Below are positions 8,195-17,279 of a DNA stretch of 36,386 bases, piece after piece. Source of the DNA: JAKAWW01 sp049966775. GTDB taxonomy: Archaea; Micrarchaeota; Micrarchaeia; Micrarchaeales; Micrarchaeaceae. The first letter of the stretch is position 1; the number at the start of each line of letters is the position of its first letter. The position numbers and the translations under genes were made by a program. Below the pieces are notes generated by a model. The model made no database searches, was not told the origin of the DNA, and saw only the letters and a list, made by a program, of their open reading frames with translations. Location of the stretch: positions 1-36,386 of the forward strand of contig JBMFTZ010000003.1 of the NCBI GenBank assembly GCA_049966775.1, in the 5' to 3' direction.

Positions 8195-8611
8195 ATGAAT
8201 AAGAAATTGCTAGACAAGGTAGTCGCAGTGATAAGAGTCAGGGGCAGGATGCATGTGCGCAGCGACATCAACGAAACGCTTGACAGGCTAAACGTGCCGT
8301 ATGTTAACAATTGCGCTGTGATAAAGCTCACCCCATCGTATATGGGTATGCTAGACAAATGCAGCAACTACATAGCTTTTGGCGAGATCAGCGAGGAAGC
8401 GATGAAGGCGCTCATAAAGAAGGAAGGGCTTGACACTGGCGCATCGGATCAGCCCATAGATGCTATGCTAGGAAAGATAAAGGATCGGGCTCCTATAAAG
8501 CTGCACCCGCCAAGACGCGGCTACAAAAGCATAAAGCACGGCTACAAGCAGGGGGGCGCGCTCGGATACATGGGCGCCGACATAAACGAATTGATAAAAC
8601 GCATGGTGTAA
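8195..8611 (+). CDS. rpl30: Large-subunit ribosomal protein uL30 (archaeal L30P)
   Basis: The N-terminal KVVAVIRVRG strand and the following DINETLDRL..PYVNNCAVI are characteristic of uL30. The roughly 140-residue length and the C-terminal HPPRRGYKSIKHGY segment are those of the long archaeal/eukaryotic form. I take ATG 8195 as start; an in-frame GTG three codons upstream (8186) is possible. It is followed 2 bp later by uL15, the normal spc-operon order, but uS5 is not upstream. Confidence 0.93.
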   Translation: MNKKLLDKVVAVIRVRGRMHVRSDINETLDRLNVPYVNNCAVIKLTPSYMGMLDKCSNYIAFGEISEEAMKALIKKEGLDTGASDQPIDAMLGKIKDRAPIKLHPPRRGYKSIKHGYKQGGALGYMGADINELIKRMV

Positions 8612-8613
8612 AG

Positions 8614-9015
8614 ATGGTAGTGAGACACGAGAAGAGGAACAGGAGATATTTTGGAACGCGCAGGTGGGGCGCGGGCAATATAAAGAATGCCAGGGGCGCG
8701 GGCGACCGCGGCGGTGTTGGCAACGCAGGTTCAAGAAAGCACAATTTCACATACATGACCGCCAAGGCGCCGTGGCTTAAGAAGAGCAAGGGCTTTACGC
8801 CATGGCGAAGAAAGAGGCTGAATGCGATAAGCCTTGAAGGGGTAAACAGGCTGGCAATGCTTAAAGGCGGCGAAAAGCCTGTCGTGGAGCTCAAAGGATA
8901 CAAGGTGCTCAGCAATGGCACACTTGAAAGGGCGACAGTAATAAAAGCCTCTGGCTTTTCAAAGGAGGCTGTTGAAAAGATAAAGAAGCTCGGCGGCGAG
9001 GCTGTTGTCGTATAA
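8614..9015 (+). CDS. rpl15: Large-subunit ribosomal protein uL15 (archaeal L15P)
   Basis: A 133-residue basic protein with the glycine/arginine-rich N-terminus typical of uL15 (RRWGAGNIKNARGAGDRGG) and the C-terminal core YKVLSNGTLERATVIKASGFSKEA. uL15 binds 23S rRNA in the large subunit. It directly follows uL30. In most archaea secY and adk come next; here a glycosyltransferase follows 23 bp downstream. Confidence 0.94.
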   Translation: MVVRHEKRNRRYFGTRRWGAGNIKNARGAGDRGGVGNAGSRKHNFTYMTAKAPWLKKSKGFTPWRRKRLNAISLEGVNRLAMLKGGEKPVVELKGYKVLSNGTLERATVIKASGFSKEAVEKIKKLGGEAVVV

Positions 9016-9038
9016 GAAGGACAGCCCTGGGTATAACG

Positions 9039-10211
9039 ATGGATACTCTCAACATCGCATTCTATAGCGATACCTACTTGCCAGCTATGGACGGCGTGGT
9101 AACATCCATAATGAACACGCGCAGGGAGCTTGAGAGCAGGGGGCACAACGTTTATCTTTTCGTGAGCGGCAACAGGGCCACAAAAGAAGCGCTAAAAGGC
9201 GACAGGCATGTTTTTGTGGCGCCGAGCGCAAAGTTCAACAGGTATCCGCAGTACAATATCGCATTCTTTCCATTCACCGCATATTTCAAGTTCAGAAACC
9301 TCGATATCGATGTCATACACGTGCACACACCGTTCACTATGGGCTTCTACGGGCTGCTTACGAGCAAGCTCAACAGGTTACCTATAGTGGGCTCCTTCCA
9401 CACGATGTTTACCGACAAGGAAGTAATAGACGAGTATATGCCTGCAAGCAACCTTATGAAGCGCTATGCGCTAAGGTATTCTTGGAAGTATGCGCACTAT
9501 TTTTACAGGAGGTGCGATTACACGATTGCTCCGACAAGAACCGTAAGCAACATACTTAAGAAGAAGCACATAAATAACAGTGTCATAATACCCAACGGAG
9601 TTGATATGAGCAAGTTCAACAAGAATGTTGATGGCAGCAAGCTGCGCGAGAAACTCGCGCGCGGCAACAAAAAGGTGGTGCTCTACGTTGGGAGGCTTAG
9701 CAGGGAGAAGCACCTTGAGGTACTCATAAGAGCAATAAAGCGACTTGATGACGACTACGTGCTTGTGGTTGGCGGCACAGGGCCCATGGCACACGCATAC
9801 ATGAACCTTAGCGCAAGGCTGGGCCTGAGCGGCAAGGTAAAGTTTGTCGGTTTCATAAAAGACAGCATACTTCCAGATTATTACGCAGCTGCAGATGTAG
9901 TCTGCCTGCCCTCAACGTTTGAAACACAGGGCATCGTGCTGCTTGAGGCGATGGCAACGGGCACGCCTGTAGTTGGCGCAAACAGGCTCGCACTGCAGGA
10001 GATCATAAAAAACGGAAAAAATGGAGAAAAATTCAAGCCAGGTAGCACCATTGACTGTGCAAGAAAAATAGAAAAGGTTATAAATAATATTGATGCATAT
10101 AAAGGAACGGTAAGTACTGCAAAGGAATATTCAATAGAGAAGGTTGCAGACAAGCTTATCGACCTTTACAAGAAGCTTCAACGTGGTGACACCTCGTTTA
10201 CTAGTATATAG
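9039..10211 (+). CDS. GT4-family glycosyltransferase (GT-B fold)
   Basis: A 390-residue enzyme. The N-terminal Rossmann half begins IAFYSDTYLPAMDGVVTSI, typical of GT4 lipid or sugar transferases of the PimA/diacylglycerol-glucosyltransferase type. The nucleotide-sugar half contains VVLYVGRLSREKHLEVLI and the E-x7-E motif ETQGIVLLE, followed by AMATGTPVVG. There is no TM segment, so it probably acts peripherally at the membrane, extending glycolipids or surface glycans. The acceptor cannot be deduced. It sits 23 bp after uL15 on the same strand and may be read through from the ribosomal promoter. Confidence 0.88.
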   Translation: MDTLNIAFYSDTYLPAMDGVVTSIMNTRRELESRGHNVYLFVSGNRATKEALKGDRHVFVAPSAKFNRYPQYNIAFFPFTAYFKFRNLDIDVIHVHTPFTMGFYGLLTSKLNRLPIVGSFHTMFTDKEVIDEYMPASNLMKRYALRYSWKYAHYFYRRCDYTIAPTRTVSNILKKKHINNSVIIPNGVDMSKFNKNVDGSKLREKLARGNKKVVLYVGRLSREKHLEVLIRAIKRLDDDYVLVVGGTGPMAHAYMNLSARLGLSGKVKFVGFIKDSILPDYYAAADVVCLPSTFETQGIVLLEAMATGTPVVGANRLALQEIIKNGKNGEKFKPGSTIDCARKIEKVINNIDAYKGTVSTAKEYSIEKVADKLIDLYKKLQRGDTSFTSI

Positions 10212-10342
10212 GCGATTCCCTGGATAACACATTAGATCAGAAAGCGGATGGCAGCAACACTACGGCAAGTGCGACTGAAAGCGCACCAAAGGCAGGACAA
10301 ACCACCAGTCACGCGCATTCCGAAGCCCAGCATTCGGGACCG

Positions 10343-10942
10343 ATGCCACTCAACGAGATAATAAAGGAGTCACACAACAAGGAGGCGGAAGCGATAAAAG
10401 CGAATATCGACAGCCTAAAGAAGGAGAGAAGCGCGATAATATTCAAGGTGAAGGATTTAAGGAGGCGAATCAGCTACAAGGAAGCTGAGCTTGCCGCTAC
10501 GGTAAAGCTCCTCGAGATGAAGAAAGGGAGCGGCAACACGGATACTAAAAGAATAGGCTATCTTAAGCATCAGAAGCGCATGCTTGAGTTCAAGATTTCT
10601 ACAGAGGCCTCATCGCTCTCCGAAGAAAAGGATCTCGTAAGAAAAATCAACCAGATAGATGCGGAGCTGGATGACGCGTTTGCACTCGTTAAGCTTGAGA
10701 GAAAAGTCGGGCTCATGAAGAGCGATATAGAGGGATACAGCACAGACCTTTCCAAGTACAACGCGGAGATAGCAGAGAAGGATGCAAAGATTGATGCGCT
10801 CTACATGGAGCTAAGGAAGATGCTAAAGCTGGGAAGATGGCAAAACAAGCACAAGATGGAAAAGCAGGTCCACAGGGAGAAACCACTGCAGGAGATAAAC
10901 CTGGAAGACATCGCAGTGATAAAACGGAAGCAGAGCAAATGA
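10343..10942 (+). CDS. Coiled-coil protein, COG1340-like
   Basis: A 199-residue, highly charged helical protein predicted to be coiled coil over most of residues 12-160. The segment YLKHQKRMLEFKISTEAS and the following EEKDLVRKI resemble the uncharacterised archaeal coiled-coil family COG1340, which I recall rather than verified. ATG 10343 is the first standard start. However, the frame stays open upstream to a TAG at 10202, through about 41 codons rich in Ser, Thr, Ala and His from CTG 10220, with coding-like codon use. The protein may therefore start earlier at a non-standard codon, 9 bp after the glycosyltransferase stop. Confidence 0.65.
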   Translation: MPLNEIIKESHNKEAEAIKANIDSLKKERSAIIFKVKDLRRRISYKEAELAATVKLLEMKKGSGNTDTKRIGYLKHQKRMLEFKISTEASSLSEEKDLVRKINQIDAELDDAFALVKLERKVGLMKSDIEGYSTDLSKYNAEIAEKDAKIDALYMELRKMLKLGRWQNKHKMEKQVHREKPLQEINLEDIAVIKRKQSK

Positions 10943-11037
10943 AATCTGGGGGTGCAAGGACCGCACTACGCATTTTCACAACTACTGTAAATGCCATGGC
11001 ATGAGCAGCAAAATACAGATAATGTAAAAGTACAACA

Positions 11038-11050
11038 AATAATATATAAA
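11038..11050 (+). promoter_or_regulatory. TATA-like region of the beta-CASP RNase gene
   Basis: AATATATAAAAAA lies within the AT-rich 10943-11109 spacer. It is about 60 bp upstream of the TTG start, leaving room for the AGGTG ribosome-binding site. A second AT run near 11070 could serve instead. Confidence 0.3.
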
Positions 11051-11109
11051 AAATACAACAATATAAGATATAATAAAAACAAAAACAAGGTTAGATAAAA
11101 GGTGTTAGA

Positions 11110-12420
11110 TTGAAAATCTCTTTCTATGGCGGTGCGGGCGAGGTGGGCCGCAGCTGCATAATGATAAGCACAGACAATACAAAAATACTCCTTGACGCAG
11201 GGGTAAAGATTGGAGAAAACGAAGAGTACCCAAAGATAGATGACAGAAAGCTCAACGAGATAGACGGCATTTTCATAACGCATGCTCATCTGGATCATTG
11301 CGGGTACCTGCCGCACATATACACTGCAGGTTATAAAGGGACTGTTTACGCAACAAAACCCACGATAGAGCTGGTAAACGTACTGCTTAGCGACTACATG
11401 CATATATCAAATCCTAGCAACGTTACCAAGGAGGGCCTCGAAAGGCTGCACAAGAGCTACAAGATAGTCGAGTACAACAAGAAGATGAAGCTAAATGACT
11501 TGGAGATCGAATTTATCCCTGCAGGGCACATAGTAGGCAGCGCGATGATAAGGGTAAGCGACGGCAGGAAGAGCGTTCTTTATACCGGAGATGTACACCT
11601 CGCCCGGACAAGGCTTCTTTATGGAGCTGATGTTAAGGGACTCAGCAGCGACGCGCTCATAACCGAAAGCACATATGCGAGCAAAAACGATGTCTTCCAA
11701 AGCGAATCTAGGATTGCAAAGGACATGCTGAAAAGCATAAACGAAACAATAGACGTGGGCGGCAAGGTGATAATACCGTCTTTTGCTGTTGGCAGGGCAC
11801 AGGAGGTGCTGCTCTTCCTGGATGACTATATTAACTCAGGAGTCATGCGCAAGGTTCCCGTTTATGTAGATGGCATGATAAACAAGGCTATGCGCATATA
11901 CAGGCACAATGTGATATACTGCAGGGATGAGCTTCAGAAGAAGATACTGATGAGCGATTACGATCCGTTCAAGAGCAGCAACTTCATTCCGGTCGAGAAA
12001 AAAGAGATGCGCAGCAAGATAGTAAACGAAGACCAAAGCAGCATAATAGTGACGACAAGCGGCATGCTTTCGGGCGGACCGGTGCTGTTTTACATCTCGC
12101 GGCTCTCGAAAAATTCTGCAAACAAGATGATACTCGTGGGGTACCAGGCGGAGGGCACCTTGGGCAGGAAGATGCTTGAAGGCGCTAAAACGGTAAGAGT
12201 CAACGGAAGGGAGCTGAGCATACAGATGTCAATAGAGAACTACCACTTATCGGCGCATGCGGACAGGAAGCAGCTAGACACGCTGATTGCGAGCATCAGC
12301 AACCTGAAAACCATTTTCATAGTACACGGTGAATTGAGCAAGGCCGAAGAATTCAAAAACGACATATCCGGCAGGTACAGGGCGTATGTGCCAAAGATCG
12401 GGGACACGTTTGAAATTTGA
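11110..12420 (+). CDS. Beta-CASP metallo-beta-lactamase RNase (aCPSF2-like)
   Basis: A 436-residue MBL-fold nuclease. Zinc-site motifs are THAHLDHCG near residue 56, PAGHIVGSA, LYTGDVH and the C-terminal HLSAHAD and FIVHGE. The beta-CASP insert has TESTYAS and PSFAVGRAQE. There are no N-terminal KH domains, which separates it from aCPSF1 (termination factor) and places it with aCPSF2-type or RNase J-like archaeal exo/endoribonucleases. Start is TTG 11110 with AGGTG eight bases upstream (AAAAGGTGTTAGATTG). It is followed 6-15 bp later by the Xaa-Pro peptidase. Confidence 0.9.
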   Translation: MKISFYGGAGEVGRSCIMISTDNTKILLDAGVKIGENEEYPKIDDRKLNEIDGIFITHAHLDHCGYLPHIYTAGYKGTVYATKPTIELVNVLLSDYMHISNPSNVTKEGLERLHKSYKIVEYNKKMKLNDLEIEFIPAGHIVGSAMIRVSDGRKSVLYTGDVHLARTRLLYGADVKGLSSDALITESTYASKNDVFQSESRIAKDMLKSINETIDVGGKVIIPSFAVGRAQEVLLFLDDYINSGVMRKVPVYVDGMINKAMRIYRHNVIYCRDELQKKILMSDYDPFKSSNFIPVEKKEMRSKIVNEDQSSIIVTTSGMLSGGPVLFYISRLSKNSANKMILVGYQAEGTLGRKMLEGAKTVRVNGRELSIQMSIENYHLSAHADRKQLDTLIASISNLKTIFIVHGELSKAEEFKNDISGRYRAYVPKIGDTFEI

Positions 12421-12426
12421 AACGCG

Positions 12427-13515
12427 TTGAACAACATGCTGAGCATAAAAGGCAGATTGAGCAGGGTGTTTGCACATACAAAGGCAGACGTTATTGCCAT
12501 AATAAACACGGGCATTGTCGACAGCAATTTTCTGTATATGACAGGATTTACGAGCGGCATTTTTGAGGATTCAATACTGCTCCTGAAACACGGATCGGCC
12601 ACACTGCTTACCTCGGAGCTTGAATATTATACAGCCGTGCAGCAAAAGCCCATGGAAATGCGTGTTGTCAAGATAGAAGGCAGAAAAGAGCTTGAAAGGA
12701 TAATGCACGAGCACCTGCGCAACCGCACTGTGGGCATAAACGGCAACTTTCTGCCTTACAACTACGTAAGCTACATAAGAAAGACGGGCGCAAAGCGCAT
12801 AGTTGATGTGGGCAAAGCGTTTACAGAAGCGAGGCTTGTAAAAGACAGCGGCGAAATCGCACTTATGAAAAAGGCGAACAGGATTGCAAAGAGAGCGTTT
12901 GCGCAGATTCAAAAGTATTTCAAGAAAGGTATAACAGAAAGGCAGCTGGCGGCACAGTTCGATTACCTGATGATGCACAATGGCGCAGACGGGCCCTCAT
13001 TCCCAACAATAGTATCGTTTGGCAAAAACGCGGCAATGCCGCACCACATGCCGGATAACACAAGGCTCGAGCCAAACAGTATCGTCCTTATAGACGCTGG
13101 CGCAAAGTACATGAACTACTGCTCTGACCTGACAAGGACATTTGTATTCGAGCCAAAAATCGGCTCAGACAAATATGCGAGGATCATTGACATTTATAAT
13201 ACGGTAAAGAAGGCGCAGGCTCTTGCGCTAAAAGAGATCAAACCAGGGGCTATCGCGAGTGCACCGCACATGGCGGCAGAGCAGTACATCAACTCTACAA
13301 ATGGCGGCATCTATAAAGGCACGTTCATACATAGCCTGGGCCATTCCATAGGCATCGACGTGCATGACGGCTTGGGACTCAGCAAGAGCTACAAATTCAA
13401 GCTTATGCCTGGCATGGTGTTCAGCGATGAGCCGGGCATATACATAGAGGGCTTTGGAGGGGTAAGAATAGAGGACGATGTATTGGTCACCAAGGATGGC
13501 GCCGAGTTCTTCTAA
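12427..13515 (+). CDS. Xaa-Pro aminopeptidase/dipeptidase (M24 family)
   Basis: A cytoplasmic metallopeptidase with a creatinase N-terminal domain and a pita-bread catalytic domain. The five metal ligands are visible: two aspartates in IDAGAKYMNYCSDLTRTF, histidine in HSLGHSIG, glutamate in SDEPGIY and glutamate in GVRIEDDVLV. Length (362) is normal. Start is TTG 12427, or ATG 12436 three codons in; neither has a strong ribosome-binding site. Its TAA overlaps the stop of the PLD-like gene on the other strand by 4 bp. Confidence 0.9.
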   Translation: MNNMLSIKGRLSRVFAHTKADVIAIINTGIVDSNFLYMTGFTSGIFEDSILLLKHGSATLLTSELEYYTAVQQKPMEMRVVKIEGRKELERIMHEHLRNRTVGINGNFLPYNYVSYIRKTGAKRIVDVGKAFTEARLVKDSGEIALMKKANRIAKRAFAQIQKYFKKGITERQLAAQFDYLMMHNGADGPSFPTIVSFGKNAAMPHHMPDNTRLEPNSIVLIDAGAKYMNYCSDLTRTFVFEPKIGSDKYARIIDIYNTVKKAQALALKEIKPGAIASAPHMAAEQYINSTNGGIYKGTFIHSLGHSIGIDVHDGLGLSKSYKFKLMPGMVFSDEPGIYIEGFGGVRIEDDVLVTKDGAEFF

Positions 13516-14075
13516 TAGGTCTTCCACAACTCCTCAAAATGCGCCCTTAGCTTCTCTATATAAGCACTATCACGTATTATCTCTATGTGCTCTATATTCT
13601 TGTGCATACCGCTGAAGGTTAGGTTTGCGCTGCCCACTATTGCCATCTTGTCCCCTACATACATCTTCTCGTGAATGAACTGCCTGCCGGTGGCTTTGAT
13701 CTCTATATTTGTGCTCTGCTCCCTTGTTCTGGCCATAAAAAGCAGCACCAGCACCGCAATCAGCAGAACAGCGAGCACTGCGTACAAAATATCTAGATAT
13801 GCAAATATTACAGCCAGAACAGCAAGATATAAAATGGCTTTTGCATATCTCGACCTTGGGGCCTTGTGCAGCGATCCCAGCGCAGTGCCTTCCGCAAGCG
13901 AACCTTCAGAGGTTATGATGCGAATCCGTTTCTTGCGGATCTTTGAGAGCTTATGCGCGTAATAGTCGCTTATGTATGGCGATATTATGAGCAGTTCCTT
14001 GTCATTGCCGCCTAGAAGCCTGTCCACGTACCTAAAAGATTCGCTCCCACTGTACTGCTCTTGCGTGTCGCGCAT
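13512..14075 (-). CDS. PLD-like protein with an internal membrane hairpin
   Basis: A 187-residue protein with one HKD motif, HEKMYVGDKMAIVGSAN (H135, K137, D142, S149, N151), the catalytic signature of the phospholipase D/nuclease superfamily. The first strand of the fold (ELLIISPYISDYY, 27-39) precedes a hydrophobic stretch of about 37 residues (78-114) that can cross the membrane twice. A single HKD implies a homodimer. It could hydrolyse a phosphodiester at the inner membrane face, in lipid or nucleic acid. Start ATG 14075 has AAGGT just upstream and follows ileS by 24 bp, so it is probably co-transcribed. Confidence 0.75.
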   Translation of the reverse strand: MRDTQEQYSGSESFRYVDRLLGGNDKELLIISPYISDYYAHKLSKIRKKRIRIITSEGSLAEGTALGSLHKAPRSRYAKAILYLAVLAVIFAYLDILYAVLAVLLIAVLVLLFMARTREQSTNIEIKATGRQFIHEKMYVGDKMAIVGSANLTFSGMHKNIEHIEIIRDSAYIEKLRAHFEELWKTY

Positions 14076-14099
14076 GGTTACCTTATAGGAGTATACATA

Positions 14100-17000
14100 T
14101 TAGTTTGTTGCGCCGACTTTATCGAGCGCGATGATAAAATCCTCGTTCAGGATGTCCCAACTTTTCTCATATGCACTCTTGGGCGTATCCGCGTTGAACT
14201 TTGCGCGCCTTATGCCCGCCGCACCCTTTATCTCATCAATATGCACAGCAAGTAGCTCTGCAAACTTCGCTGGCATTTTTGCGTACACGTCAACTTTTTC
14301 GAGCTTGCTGAGCTTCATCTCTTTGCGCATCATCTGTATGCGCCTTATGAATTCCCGTTTAACGACCTCGCCGTACAGGTCGCTAGTCATTTCCGCGTTT
14401 ATGTCTACGATTACTGAGGCATTATTATAATGCACGGTGGTTCCGCTTTCTGCTGCAGTGTTTTCCACCACTACAAAATGCTCAGGCTTAATATTGTAGA
14501 CCCCTTTGCCCGTGTGGAGCGCGTAAAATCCGCTTGACGCTACTTCGTTGCTCACGGTCTCTGCGTCTTGCCTGGCGAGTTCTTCCGCAACCATCTGCGC
14601 ATCCGCCTTAAAATCAGGCCCTAATTTTGCAAACACGGGCTTTATCAGCTTTTTGGATGTTTCTGCACCAGAAGCTGCAAGCTTCTTCGCATTGGCATAC
14701 ATCTCTATGAACGGCGCAAGCTCGCTTACAGCCTCAAGTACGAATTCATCGTTTGTTTTGACGATCACCTCGCTGACGGGCCATCTGAGTTTGACACCCC
14801 TCTGCTCTCTTACAAACAAGGCTGCATTGCATATTGCCTTTAACAGCTTGAACTTTTCCTCTATGCTGCTATTTATTTTGCCCTTCGCCGCTTTTGGCCA
14901 CTGATTCATGAATATGCTCTCCCCATTGCTGAAAAGTTGCTGGTATATATGCTCAGCTGCGAAGGGTATCACCACCGAAGAAACTACAAGCGCGTTCCTG
15001 AGCAGGTATGCCAGCAAAGTGGCCACCCTTTTGACCTGGCGTGCCGAGCTCCATGGCTCTACGCGCTGCTTTGCAAACCTCAGGTAGAACCTACTCATGT
15101 CCTCCAGCATAAACTCCTTAACATCTTTTGTCATAGCGTCCAGCTCGTACCTATCAAGATGCTCTGTCGAATGCAGTATCAGGCTGTTAAGCTTGGATAC
15201 GATCCACAGCTCCTCTAGCTCAAGCCTTGCCGGCGGCTTTGATACCACTTTGGCGTCTATGCCAGCGCGCTGAAAGAGCTCATTTGCCAGTTCTGCAACA
15301 TTGTATATCGTAATCATGTTGCTGTTTGCCTCTACAAGCTCCGCCTTCTTGAGCCTCAGCTCTTCCCATCTTGGATGGCTCAAGCTCCACAGCCTGAATG
15401 CGTCTGCGGTAGACATCTCCAGTATCTCGTTGGCGCTTACCACATTGCCCAAGTGCCTGTGCATCTCCTGCCCCATTTCATCTTTTACCATGCCGCCTAT
15501 GCTCACGCTGAGGAACGGCGTCCTGCCATACAATGCCACGCTCGTCCTTAGCAATGTGGTAAACCAGCCACGCAGCTGGTCAAGACCTTCGGAGATCCAG
15601 TCGGCAGGAAACAGCTTTTTGAATTCTTCATCAGAGAGACTTGCAGTGTGTGCTATGCCTGAATCGTACCACACGTCGAAAATATCTGGTATTCTGCGCA
15701 TCGTGCCGCCGCATTTTTCGCACCTTATGGTTATCTCGTCGACATGCTGCCTGTGCAGGTCGTAAAGCTCCTTCTTCTGCCCGGACAGTTCAGCAAGCTC
15801 TTTTGCGGAGCCGATAACCTTTTCATTTCCGCATTTTTCACACTTCCATAAAGGTATTGGTATCCCCCAGTATCTCTGCCTGGATATGCACCAGTCGGGC
15901 GAACTTTTTATCGCGTCGTCAAACCACTCTGACGCATAGCTCGGGTACCACTTTACCTTCTTGTTCTGGTCGAGCATCTTGCCTCTTATCTTATCAACGT
16001 TTATGTAGTACTGCTTGGTGGCCCTGTATATGAGCTTGCTGCCACAGCGCCAGCAGTGCGGATAGCTGTGGCTTACTACACCCTGGAACATAAGCGCACC
16101 GCTTTTTTTGAGATAGTCGAGCACCGCCTGGTTTGCTTCTACTGGCACAGATAGATTAGCGAATATCCCTGTTTCTGCGGTATAGCGCGCATGCTCGTCG
16201 ATAGGCGACAGCATGGGCATCTTATACTCTTTGCCGAGCTTGAAGTCTTCTGGACCATGCCCGGGCGCCACATGCAACAGGCCTGTGCCCTCAGAAGCTG
16301 ACACAAAGCTTTCGCTTGTAATTACAATATGGTACTGGCTTATCTTCGTCTGTGCCGGCACGTCATTGCCAAACAAGCCTTCATACTGGGTGCCTTTGAG
16401 CTCGCTGCCATAGAACTCTTCCTTAACAACGAGATTAACGCCAACAGCTGCAGCAAACTCATCAAGCCTGCTCTTCGCCACCACAAGGTTTTCGCTTCCG
16501 GTGCTTGCAACCACATAGAGCTCCTTTGGATTTGCCGCTATCGAGACGTTTGACACTAGTGTCCATGGCGTGGTGGTCCAAACAACCAAGAATGTGTTTT
16601 CCGGCAAAGAGACGTTTGATGTGCCTTGCTGGATCTTGAACTTTATGAATATCGAAGGGTCGGTTTCCGTGCCGTACTCTATCTCCGGCCCTTGCGAAAG
16701 CACTGTTTCGCAATGCGGACAATATGCGAGCGGCTCCTTACCTTCGTATACAAGTTTTTTTTCATAAATTTTCTTGAATATGGCCCACCCTTTTTCGATA
16801 TACTCCTTCCTGTGGGGTATATACACGCTCTGAAAATCTGCAGAGGTGCCGTACCTCGTGAATGTGCCAATCGCGAGCCTCACCTGTTCGTCGGCGAAGC
16901 TCTTGCATTTCTCTATGAAGTTCCCTACGCCCACGCGCTCCTGTATGTCTTTCTTCGAAGTAAGATTGAGCTGCTTTTCCACTTTTACTTCTATGGGCAG

Positions 17001-17243
17001 CCCGTGCACGTCAAAGCCCGCGCGATCGTGTACATCGAAGCCGCGGTAGCGCTTGTAGCGCAGCACAAGGTCTTTTGTTACCACAACCCACGCGTGATAA
17101 AAGCCCGGCTCGCCGGAGGCATAAGGGGGTCCGTCAAGAAAATAGAATTTTTTGCCCCCGCCGTTCTTTTGCCTGACGCTACGGTTTACATTATTTTCAA
17201 TCCAGTAACGAAGCACTGAGTCTTCATAGGCTTTCATGTCCAT
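14100..17243 (-). CDS. ileS: Isoleucyl-tRNA synthetase with atypical HIGH and KMSKS motifs
   Basis: A 1047-residue class Ia synthetase with full domain architecture: Rossmann catalytic core, CP1 editing domain (VVWTTTPWTL, then GTGLLHVAPGHGPEDF), zinc-binding CWRCG and CEKCG knuckles, DVWYDSG, DQLRGWF, an anticodon-binding helical domain and a C-terminal extension. The two ATP-site signatures deviate strongly. The HIGH position reads PGFYHAW (residues 46-52), and the KMSKS position reads EMHRH (593-597) in the context GQEMHRHLGNVVS. EMHKS-like variants exist in some IleRS, from memory; loss of the lysine is further still. The editing site looks intact. Start ATG 17243, with another ATG at 17237. 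It follows the zinc-ribbon gene by 36 bp. Confidence 0.9.
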   Translation of the reverse strand: MDMKAYEDSVLRYWIENNVNRSVRQKNGGGKKFYFLDGPPYASGEPGFYHAWVVVTKDLVLRYKRYRGFDVHDRAGFDVHGLPIEVKVEKQLNLTSKKDIQERVGVGNFIEKCKSFADEQVRLAIGTFTRYGTSADFQSVYIPHRKEYIEKGWAIFKKIYEKKLVYEGKEPLAYCPHCETVLSQGPEIEYGTETDPSIFIKFKIQQGTSNVSLPENTFLVVWTTTPWTLVSNVSIAANPKELYVVASTGSENLVVAKSRLDEFAAAVGVNLVVKEEFYGSELKGTQYEGLFGNDVPAQTKISQYHIVITSESFVSASEGTGLLHVAPGHGPEDFKLGKEYKMPMLSPIDEHARYTAETGIFANLSVPVEANQAVLDYLKKSGALMFQGVVSHSYPHCWRCGSKLIYRATKQYYINVDKIRGKMLDQNKKVKWYPSYASEWFDDAIKSSPDWCISRQRYWGIPIPLWKCEKCGNEKVIGSAKELAELSGQKKELYDLHRQHVDEITIRCEKCGGTMRRIPDIFDVWYDSGIAHTASLSDEEFKKLFPADWISEGLDQLRGWFTTLLRTSVALYGRTPFLSVSIGGMVKDEMGQEMHRHLGNVVSANEILEMSTADAFRLWSLSHPRWEELRLKKAELVEANSNMITIYNVAELANELFQRAGIDAKVVSKPPARLELEELWIVSKLNSLILHSTEHLDRYELDAMTKDVKEFMLEDMSRFYLRFAKQRVEPWSSARQVKRVATLLAYLLRNALVVSSVVIPFAAEHIYQQLFSNGESIFMNQWPKAAKGKINSSIEEKFKLLKAICNAALFVREQRGVKLRWPVSEVIVKTNDEFVLEAVSELAPFIEMYANAKKLAASGAETSKKLIKPVFAKLGPDFKADAQMVAEELARQDAETVSNEVASSGFYALHTGKGVYNIKPEHFVVVENTAAESGTTVHYNNASVIVDINAEMTSDLYGEVVKREFIRRIQMMRKEMKLSKLEKVDVYAKMPAKFAELLAVHIDEIKGAAGIRRAKFNADTPKSAYEKSWDILNEDFIIALDKVGATN

Positions 17244-17279
17244 TGACGCACCACATGCGGGTCTCGCGCATAAAAGGCA

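Noticed and set aside
8493..9146. 217-codon minus-strand frame across uL30-uL15
   Set aside because: Antisense shadow; proline/serine/leucine-rich composition and overlap with two certain ribosomal genes.
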